DNA from: Bacillota bacterium
GTDB taxonomy: Bacteria > Bacillota > Limnochordia > DTU087
NCBI GenBank assembly: GCA_012798955.1
Contig: JAAZMF010000149.1
Location: forward strand, 1 to 34,223
Direction: 5' to 3'
DNA: 34,223 bases
Positions 27,212-34,223 of the stretch are shown piece after piece. How positions within the stretch are numbered: the stretch's first letter is position 1; each line of letters begins with the position of its first letter. Made by a program: the position numbers and the translations under genes. The notes under the pieces were generated by a model. The model was given only the letters and a program-made list of their open reading frames with translations, did no database searches and was not told the DNA's origin.

Positions 27212-27300
27212 TTTAGTTAGTTATGAGTTTCCCCTTGTAGAATGTCCGTAACTGGCGGCCAATATTTGTCTAGGTAGTGTTTCCCATATGCACAAAGGAA

Positions 27301-27375
27301 TCGGTCAACTCCCGACGAAAGCTAGGCTAATGGAAGAGCTTAGAGTCCGTTAGCTAGGTCCGGCGTTATCGCCGG
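27301..27375 (+). promoter_or_regulatory. Structured leader candidate (three hairpins) upstream of TIM-barrel gene
   Basis: TCGG/CCGA (27301/27312), GCTAATGG/CCGTTAGC (27326-27333/27347-27354, one G-U), CCGGCG-TTAT-CGCCGG (27360-27375). Confidence 0.4.
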
Positions 27376-27420
27376 GGCTCTAGCAATACCAGGCAAAATC
27401 CACCCACAGGAGGTCCTGCT

Positions 27421-28266
27421 ATGCGAATTGGTAGTTCGTCTTACTCCTTCAAGCGATTCAATTATGGTGGCACCGAAGGTGAGGAAGAGAAGACCCTGTT
27501 GGAGATCATTGATGAGGCACCTAAGTACGGGCTAGATGGGTTAGAGCTTCTGGCTGTCCAATTTGCTTCAGAGGAGCGGCAGTATATCAATGAGCTGAAG
27601 CAAAAGGCAGCAGCCAATGCTTTGGACATTTACGCCCTCAGTCTCCATCACAATTTCGTCAATCCTGACCCAGAAGTCAGAAACCAGCAGGTGGAGTTTG
27701 TGCTACGGTGGCTCGATCACGCCGAAGCACTAGGGGCCCCCTTAGTCAGGGTGTTTGGAGGCCGCTGGGGAACAGTATCAAACTTTATAGACCTAATGGC
27801 CCGCAACGGCCTTGAGGATCCCTTACCAGGATATGAGTATGCAGAGGGTGTCAAATGGAATGTGGAGGCCTTTAAGCGGTGTGCCGAAAAGGCAGCTGAT
27901 TTAGGCATTATATTAGCACTGGAAAACCATTGGGGCCTGACATACTCTGCCCAGGGTGTGCTAGATATTCTGGAAGGAGTTAACTCCCCGGCGCTCAAGG
28001 TAGCCCTAGACTGTGGAAACTTTTTAGAAAACACCTATGAGCAAATTGGCATGCTAGTTCCCCATACTGTCTTAGTCCATGCCAAGTGCTACCACGGTGG
28101 TGGTATTTTCTATACCCTGGATATAGATTATCCAAAGGTAATTCGCATGCTTAAAGACGTAGGATTCAATGGTTATCTATCCATTGAATATGAGGGCAAG
28201 GCTAATCCTCAAACCGCCATCCCCGCCCAAGTGCAATTGCTTGAACAAGCCATTAGAATGTCATAG
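27421..28266 (+). CDS. Sugar phosphate isomerase/epimerase family (xylose isomerase-like TIM barrel)
   Basis: 281 aa; VRVFGGRWG, LALENHWGLTYSAQGVLDILE, VALDCGNF, VHAKCYH, YLSIEYEG; RBS AGGAGG. Confidence 0.87.
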   Translation: MRIGSSSYSFKRFNYGGTEGEEEKTLLEIIDEAPKYGLDGLELLAVQFASEERQYINELKQKAAANALDIYALSLHHNFVNPDPEVRNQQVEFVLRWLDHAEALGAPLVRVFGGRWGTVSNFIDLMARNGLEDPLPGYEYAEGVKWNVEAFKRCAEKAADLGIILALENHWGLTYSAQGVLDILEGVNSPALKVALDCGNFLENTYEQIGMLVPHTVLVHAKCYHGGGIFYTLDIDYPKVIRMLKDVGFNGYLSIEYEGKANPQTAIPAQVQLLEQAIRMS

Positions 28267-29607
28267 GTAAGACTTTTTCCAATCACCTTTACGAAATCTC
28301 ATACCGAAAACGACTACAAGTAAAAGGGCGTGGGTCATCGGCCCCGCCCATGCTCCCCATAGACCCATGTCTAGAACAAATGCCCCTAGATACGTGACGG
28401 GAACAAACACAATGCTCGCTGCAACTAATGTAGCAAGGCCCGTGAAACGGGTCTCCCCCGCACCATTCAAGGAACCGCAAAAAGCGATACGTATAACATC
28501 AAGCAGCTGATAAATAGCTACTACCCTAAGAATCTTACTACTAAGTGCACGGACCGCAGGGTCTTTAGTAAAGGCCGCCACAAACGCTTTAGGAAATGCC
28601 CAATAGCAGGCGGCCAAGGTGCCCATCAGCACTATGCCAACAGTAAGGCCAGCAAAACCGTACCTTTCAGCCTGCTCTGTATCCCCTGCTCCCAAAGAAC
28701 GACCCACCAGAGAGCTAGTTGCCATACCGATGGCAAAGGAGGGCATAAAGGCAATATCATTGAGTTGATTAGCCACTTGGCTTGCGGCTAGTTCAACCGT
28801 GCCGAGGCGAGCAAGGAAGGTCATAAACACACCAAAAGCTGCCAAGTCCACTGAATCGGCCAGCCCCATGGGAAAACCCAGCCTTAGCATGGCCCTAATG
28901 TCGGCCCAGCTTGGTAAGGAAAAGGCTCGCTTGAGGCCAAGTTGCCTCCCGTATAATCTGAATACAAAAAACAAAAAGAGGGTTACCTGCACCGTCTGGG
29001 ATACTACAGTCCCCCAAGCAGCACCAGCAAGTTCCATGCGGGGAAAGCCAAATTTCCCAAAAACCAGGACATAGTTGGCCACCATGTTGACCATGACAGT
29101 AGCCCAGCTAACTAGCATGGGCACACGGGAATTGCCCATTCCTAGCAAAAACCCACCCATAACTTTGGAGAGCAAACTAAGGGGCATCTCCCAAGCCCTA
29201 ATGGCAATATACCTAAGGGCTAGGGCCTTTACTGCCGGTTGGGGTTTTGTAATCACAAAAAAACCTTTAAAAAAGAGCGGCATCAAAAGACCAAGTGGCG
29301 CAAGTAGCAATGCCAATATCGCATAATGCCAGACTGCTTTTTTGATGCGCCCGTAATCCTCGGCCCCATAGGCCTGGGACACTACTACCATCACTGACCC
29401 AACTGTCCCCCGGAGCAAACTACTGGCGGCCAAAAAGAGTGCACTAGCTACACCTACAGCCCCAAGCTCAGTAGCCCCCACCTGACCCATAAATATGGTA
29501 TCTAAAGCTCCTAGTAGAGTATAAGCAAGATTAGAGAAAATCAATGGACCAGCTAACTGCAATAATTCCCGGGCATGGGTCCCACCCGTTTCACCTTTCA
29601 CCGACAC
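28261..29607 (-). CDS. MATE family efflux transporter
   Basis: 448 aa; multi-TM; GALDTIFMGQVGATELGAVGVASALF, VSQAYGAEDYGRI, GMATSSLVGRSLGAGD. Confidence 0.92.
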   Translation of the reverse strand: MSVKGETGGTHARELLQLAGPLIFSNLAYTLLGALDTIFMGQVGATELGAVGVASALFLAASSLLRGTVGSVMVVVSQAYGAEDYGRIKKAVWHYAILALLLAPLGLLMPLFFKGFFVITKPQPAVKALALRYIAIRAWEMPLSLLSKVMGGFLLGMGNSRVPMLVSWATVMVNMVANYVLVFGKFGFPRMELAGAAWGTVVSQTVQVTLFLFFVFRLYGRQLGLKRAFSLPSWADIRAMLRLGFPMGLADSVDLAAFGVFMTFLARLGTVELAASQVANQLNDIAFMPSFAIGMATSSLVGRSLGAGDTEQAERYGFAGLTVGIVLMGTLAACYWAFPKAFVAAFTKDPAVRALSSKILRVVAIYQLLDVIRIAFCGSLNGAGETRFTGLATLVAASIVFVPVTYLGAFVLDMGLWGAWAGPMTHALLLVVVFGMRFRKGDWKKSYL

Positions 29608-29706
29608 CTAACCACTCCAGTCAACACCAATTATGCCTACTAGCAAAACATATGTCTCTATTCTAGCAGACCTGAAGTAGCAGGGTCAAAAGACTGTCAA
29701 ATAGGC

Positions 29707-30315
29707 TCAAATATCCGTGGTTTCAGCCAATAACTGGCTCAAATCCCTGGCGAGGGCCTCTGGCGATGTGCACTTGATGGTCTTGAAGCCAAACTCCTCT
29801 GCCGCGGTTAGATTCATCGTAATATCGTCAATAAAGACACTCTGGTGTGGATTAAGCCCATAACGATGAATCAGTGTCTGGTAGATCTTGGGCTCTGGCT
29901 TATGTGAGTTGATCTCATAGGAAATAACCATACCATCAAATAGCCGCAACCATTGGTACTGCTCCCGCACATGGTCAAAAGCCTCCCTATGGAAGTTTGA
30001 TAACGCATAAAGTCTATGGCCCTTCGCCTTTAGCTCATAGAGCAAATTAACAGTGATCTCTATCGGCCGGAGGAGTGAATACCAATTGGCAAACACCTGC
30101 TTGATTTCTAAAGTATGCTCCGGGTGACAAGCAGATAGCCTTAGGATAACCTCAGCTTCATCGGTGACTCCCCGATCAAGATCTAGCCAAAGGCTACTGC
30201 CAAAGACCATCTTATGGTACAGATCCACCATTTCACTATCTCCAAATAGGTCCATGAGGTATTCCCGGGGCCGAAAGCTCAGCAAGACGTTGCCAATATC
30301 AAATACAATGTTCAA
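29707..30315 (-). CDS. HAD-IA family hydrolase
   Basis: 202 aa; MNIVFDIGNVLLSFRP, LYALSNFH, SHKPEPKIYQ, VFIDDITMNL. Confidence 0.88.
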   Translation of the reverse strand: MNIVFDIGNVLLSFRPREYLMDLFGDSEMVDLYHKMVFGSSLWLDLDRGVTDEAEVILRLSACHPEHTLEIKQVFANWYSLLRPIEITVNLLYELKAKGHRLYALSNFHREAFDHVREQYQWLRLFDGMVISYEINSHKPEPKIYQTLIHRYGLNPHQSVFIDDITMNLTAAEEFGFKTIKCTSPEALARDLSQLLAETTDI

Positions 30316-30416
30316 CTAGCTAGCACCTCCCCAAGTATACAGGCTAGGTCCAATGAACAGGACCTAGCCCATACAATGCTAGAAAATGAAGCCGAATACA
30401 AAGCGACACTAGGGAA

Positions 30417-31802
30417 TTATCGAATCACTAGGGCTTGAGATGGATCCAGAAGGAACGGCCTGTAGTACCCCAAAATATCAGACATAGGTAATACCTCTTC
30501 CTTCAAGGCAATACCAAGTACATCCCGAATATACCCGCGCCGGCGCTGGAACCTTGCCCATGCCTTGGGGTATTCATTCTGCATCCGTCTGCGTAACCCT
30601 CCATCGGCAAGCACCATACCATCCTCAAAATCGGCGCCAAAATAGGGTGCCTTGGGGATAATTATCAAGTCAAATTGCATATAATTACCGCTTTGCAGCC
30701 TCACCTCTGATCTAGGTGTAAAGGGCGTAGACACCCATTCATCTGCCGCGATGAAGTGGCCTGGATTCAGATTCCATCCGAATTTGGACTTAGGCAGGCA
30801 AGTCATTGCCAGATCCCAAATCTCACTGCCTTCAACTCCGATCCCAACACTTTCCAGCCATTTGGCTGCTGTAGCGTAAAAAGGTGTGGCCATTTCTTCC
30901 AGCCAGTCTTGAATATCCGGTGCCAAATCCTTGCAGGTCTCTGCGATAAATGCTCCTCGACACGAAAGCGCACCCTCAATTCCATAAGCGGTGGTTAGAA
31001 AATCACCTAGCTTGGCAACAGCACCTGTGGGACTAGCAAGGCCAAAACGGGCCTTCTCCCCCACAGACAGCATGGGATGAACCGATAGTGGGACACCCAT
31101 GTTTTGCAGAGGACTAGCCAACTCCAATTCGCTCTTGCCCACTGCCACATTATCCATGAGAGCTAGCATGGATTTTGCCACAAGGGATGCAGCATATTCA
31201 AACACGATGATCTGCTCTAGCTCTAGCACTGTACGCAATCCATTGTAAGGGGACATGAAGATCCCGGTGGCATTGCGTACCTTATCTCCCACTACAGACC
31301 TTAAGGCCTCCACAAGAAAATAGGGAATCTCAAAGGAGCCGGCAGGCACTCCATCTTGCCCACCATAGTACTTCCAGCCCACTGTCCCCACTGTCATGCC
31401 TTGCTCAAGGCCGGCATCCTGTAAGATATTAGTGAGAGGCGGAACTTGCTGCCGAGGTTGACCGATCAAGCTGAATGTAGGGAAGTGCACGCCCCGTAGC
31501 TCTACAGGAGTATATCTAACCATATCGATATTCTCTGTGCCTAAGACGGCTGTGGGGGTGTCATCTTGACCTACGATTAGCAAAGCTTCTTCGAAGCGGG
31601 GGCCAAAGCCCGCTAGATAAGCAAAGTTTGCGGCATGCTCCCGATCAGCATAAACAATAACGACATCTAATCCAGCAGTTTTCATCCGCTGCCGCAAGCG
31701 CCCAAGGCGCTCGTCATAGACTGCCTTGGATAACTGGGGATATTCCTCTGGAATTTCCACTACTGGTGGGGGTATGTTAAGCAATTTGACCCGATCTAGC
31801 AC
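30417..31802 (-). CDS. M24 (creatinase/Xaa-Pro peptidase) fold protein, likely without the canonical metal site
   Basis: 461 aa; N-terminal YDERLGRLRQRMKTAGLDVVIVYADREHAANFAYLAGFGPRFEEALLIV; C-terminal M24-like region with NPGHFIAADEW but poor match to the DxG...SDxTRTF motif. Confidence 0.7.
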   Translation of the reverse strand: MLDRVKLLNIPPPVVEIPEEYPQLSKAVYDERLGRLRQRMKTAGLDVVIVYADREHAANFAYLAGFGPRFEEALLIVGQDDTPTAVLGTENIDMVRYTPVELRGVHFPTFSLIGQPRQQVPPLTNILQDAGLEQGMTVGTVGWKYYGGQDGVPAGSFEIPYFLVEALRSVVGDKVRNATGIFMSPYNGLRTVLELEQIIVFEYAASLVAKSMLALMDNVAVGKSELELASPLQNMGVPLSVHPMLSVGEKARFGLASPTGAVAKLGDFLTTAYGIEGALSCRGAFIAETCKDLAPDIQDWLEEMATPFYATAAKWLESVGIGVEGSEIWDLAMTCLPKSKFGWNLNPGHFIAADEWVSTPFTPRSEVRLQSGNYMQFDLIIIPKAPYFGADFEDGMVLADGGLRRRMQNEYPKAWARFQRRRGYIRDVLGIALKEEVLPMSDILGYYRPFLLDPSQALVIR

Positions 31803-31830
31803 GCTGTATCACGTCCTTATCTTGTAGTAT

Positions 31831-33069
31831 TCATGATGATGATCGTGACTTTGCATCCATGAGCACAGCCGTCATCAATATTAAACCTTTAATGATCTGC
31901 TGCCAAAAAGCCTGCACATTCAACATACTAAGTCCATTATCTACACTTGCCATCACCAGTGCACCTAGAAGTGCACCAGGTATGCTACCATAGCCTCCGG
32001 CTAGACTAGTACCGCCGATTACACAAGAGGCAATGGCATTAAGCTCAAACTGGTTACCGGCATTAGCTGTGGCGGCATTCAACCTAGCTGTTAGGATAAT
32101 ACCGGCTAGTCCACAGAGGGCGCCCATAAGACCGAAAATTTGAATGGTCACCCTGCGCACATTTAACCCAGATAACCTTGCGGCTTCTAGGTTGCCACCG
32201 ATAGCACAAGTATAGCGTCCCAATTGAGTTCTCCGGAAAATGAAGGCAAAAATCACGGCGACTATAATCAAAAACACCACCGGCAAAGGCACGCCCCGGT
32301 AGCGTTGCATAGTCACGATAAACGCAATGGATAAAGCCCCGTAAATGGCCGCAACACCCATGTCTATCCATAGCGCCTTTACCGGCAGGTTATACCTTAA
32401 CTTGTTTTGCCTTGCCAAAACCCGAAGGGCAAAAATGCCAGTAACCGCCAACACCCCTAGAAGCGCGCCTCCCGTAAGACCCAGATACGATTGCCCAAGA
32501 GCCCTAAAGCTTGGGTCCATAGGGCCAATGTTCACGCCTTTGGTGATGCCTAAGATAGTGCCGCGGAAAATCAATAGGCCCCCCAATGTCACTATAAAGG
32601 CAGGTACTTCTCCATAGGCAACCCAAAACCCTTGCCAAAGACCGATAATAGTCCCTATAAACACGGCGAAGCTGATGGCGATAATGGTTGTAGTCCAACC
32701 AGGCTCTAGCCAAGCAACCCCCCAACTCGCGCCCAAGGCAGGCAACCAACGCACCTGCATCATGGCGGCAATGGCACCGGCCAACCCCGCCACAGCCCCC
32801 ACCGACAAATCGATATGACCTGCAGTAATGATGAAGACCATTCCGATGGCCAAATAGCCGTTAATAGCCGTCTGCCGAAAAAGATTGGATAAATTGCGGG
32901 GCTCCAAAAAAGTTCCCCCAGTGGCCATAGCTAGAGCTAACCAAATGGCCAAAAGTGCAAAAACCATGGTATATGCCCGGAGATTGGCTTTCCATCTTCC
33001 AACATCCATCTGTTCTCCTAATGTTACATTTACTTGTGGTCTTTCCACTCTAGCATCACTCCCTGTCAC
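31831..33069 (-). CDS. Ribose/xylose-type sugar ABC transporter permease
   Basis: 412 aa; AINGYLAIGMVFIITAGHIDLSVGAVAGLAGAIAA, NLEAARLSGLNVRRV, NAIASCVIGGTSLAGGYGSIPGALLGAL. Confidence 0.93.
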   Translation of the reverse strand: MTGSDARVERPQVNVTLGEQMDVGRWKANLRAYTMVFALLAIWLALAMATGGTFLEPRNLSNLFRQTAINGYLAIGMVFIITAGHIDLSVGAVAGLAGAIAAMMQVRWLPALGASWGVAWLEPGWTTTIIAISFAVFIGTIIGLWQGFWVAYGEVPAFIVTLGGLLIFRGTILGITKGVNIGPMDPSFRALGQSYLGLTGGALLGVLAVTGIFALRVLARQNKLRYNLPVKALWIDMGVAAIYGALSIAFIVTMQRYRGVPLPVVFLIIVAVIFAFIFRRTQLGRYTCAIGGNLEAARLSGLNVRRVTIQIFGLMGALCGLAGIILTARLNAATANAGNQFELNAIASCVIGGTSLAGGYGSIPGALLGALVMASVDNGLSMLNVQAFWQQIIKGLILMTAVLMDAKSRSSS

Positions 33070-33072
33070 ATT

Positions 33073-34223
33073 CTAGCTAACTAGCTCTCCCCTAGCTCCC
33101 ATGGCAGCTAGTCCCATAACCCGTTCTGCATCCGCCTCAGCTTGTTCTAGGATACCTGCTACACGGCCTTCATGCATGACCAATATCCTATCACTCATAC
33201 CCAATATCTCAGGTAGCTCAGACGAGACCATTATGATGGCCATACCTTCGGCGGCTAGGCGATCCATTATCTCATATATCTGAAACTTAGTCCCTACATC
33301 GATACCTCGGGTAGGTTCATCCATCATAAGTATGCGGGGATTGGTCATGAGCCATTTTGCGATGGATACTTTCTGTTGATTGCCACCACTTAAGGTATCT
33401 ACCGTGGATTCGATGGAGGGCACTCTAATACTGAGGTCTTCTACTGACTTCGCAGTTGAGGCTAGCTCCAAGCTCTGATTCACAACCGGCCCATCACTTA
33501 ACCTAGGCAAAGACGGCAAAGTAATGTTACTAGTAACGGAATGTATGCTAATTAGGCCTGTGTTTTTCCTATCCTCTGTCACTAACCCCACTCCCAGGGC
33601 AATGGCATCACGGGAGGATTTGATCTGGCACTCCCGCCCCTCAATCTCAGTCACACCTGAAACCTCTACCCCATACTCCCCAAAAAGGCTTTGCACCAAT
33701 TCCGTCCTACCTGAACCCATTAGCCCAGCAATTCCCAAAATCTCCCCAGCCCTAACGTCAAAAGAGGCATCATATACAGCATATTTCTCTCGATTTTCAG
33801 GGTTTTTGACAGACCAATTTTTGACACGAAATACTACCTGCCCTGGCTTGCGACTCTTGGGAGGAAAGCGCCCGGTAGGTGCACGACCCACCATCATGGC
33901 GATAATCTTGTCCTCAGTCAAACTAGCAGTATCGCCAGTCCCAATGCATTTCCCATCTCGAATAACAGTAATGCGATCAGTAATCTCAAATAGTTCATTT
34001 AGCTTATGGGATATGTAAATACAGGTCACACCCCGGCTCCTAAGATCCCGCAATGTGTCCATTAAGTTCTCTATCTCAACGTCATTTAGAGCAGATGTGG
34101 GTTCATCGAGGATCAAAAGGCTTAGCTCTCCCCGCAGGGCCTTGGCGATCTCTACCATCTGCTGCTGTCCCACGCCTAAGCTGCTTACCAAGGCAGTTTC
34201 CGACACATCAAGTCCAACCCGAT
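33073..34223 (-). CDS. Sugar ABC transporter ATP-binding protein (RbsA/XylG-like, two NBDs), 5' end truncated by window
   Basis: GVGQQQMVEIAKALRGELSLLILDEPTSAL and LSGGNQQKVSIAKWLMTNPRILMMDEPTRGIDVGTKFQIYEIM; frame stays open to the window end (RVGLDVSETALV...). Confidence 0.95.
   Translation of the reverse strand, partial: RVGLDVSETALVSSLGVGQQQMVEIAKALRGELSLLILDEPTSALNDVEIENLMDTLRDLRSRGVTCIYISHKLNELFEITDRITVIRDGKCIGTGDTASLTEDKIIAMMVGRAPTGRFPPKSRKPGQVVFRVKNWSVKNPENREKYAVYDASFDVRAGEILGIAGLMGSGRTELVQSLFGEYGVEVSGVTEIEGRECQIKSSRDAIALGVGLVTEDRKNTGLISIHSVTSNITLPSLPRLSDGPVVNQSLELASTAKSVEDLSIRVPSIESTVDTLSGGNQQKVSIAKWLMTNPRILMMDEPTRGIDVGTKFQIYEIMDRLAAEGMAIIMVSSELPEILGMSDRILVMHEGRVAGILEQAEADAERVMGLAAMGARGELVS

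Noticed and set aside
27254-27290. Possible sigma-G-like promoter for gerA (minus-strand GCATA-18 nt-CAAATATT)
   Set aside because: -35 and spacing fit, but the -10 matches only about four of seven positions; too weak to call.
33524-34018. 164-aa plus-strand ORF
   Set aside because: Antisense to the ABC transporter ATPase with conserved Walker/signature motifs.

Overview
The window is dense bacterial chromosome, probably from a low-GC Gram-positive, spore-forming lineage. That is inferred from a gerA/gerB/gerC spore germination operon, a CwlD-like amidase, YhaM, GlpP, an M16 YmfF/YmfH-like pair and T-box regulation. Most genes are on the minus strand. Clear content: truncated ilvD; a flavodoxin-like protein; a PLP aminotransferase preceded by two tandem T-box leaders; an ADP-dependent phosphofructokinase/glucokinase; an AmmeMemoRadiSam pair (radical SAM enzyme plus fused MEMO1-AMMECR1 protein); an alanine/ornithine racemase-family protein; an amidase; an RsmC-like methyltransferase; YhaM; a YprB-like exonuclease; a LolA-like/TPR fusion; a HAD-IIA phosphatase; GlpP; 5-formyl-THF cyclo-ligase; two M16 peptidases; a small wHTH protein; a NifU-like protein; QueG; a carboxyltransferase; a His-rich YmaF-like protein; the ger operon with a frameshifted gerA; a TIM-barrel isomerase; a MATE transporter; a HAD hydrolase; an M24-fold protein lacking expected metal ligands; and a ribose/xylose-type ABC transporter running off the right end. 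The best second-look items are the tandem T-boxes with an apparent shared GCC specifier, the hairpin between Shine-Dalgarno and start codon of ilvD, the 1-nt gerA frameshift, the AccB-like tail on the carboxyltransferase, the AmmeMemoRadiSam neighbourhood, an IS200/IS605-like hairpin relic, and a structured leader before the TIM-barrel gene. I found no CRISPR, tRNA, rRNA or intact transposase. No clearly new defence or enzymatic system was evident. All family assignments come from reading translations by eye, without database search.
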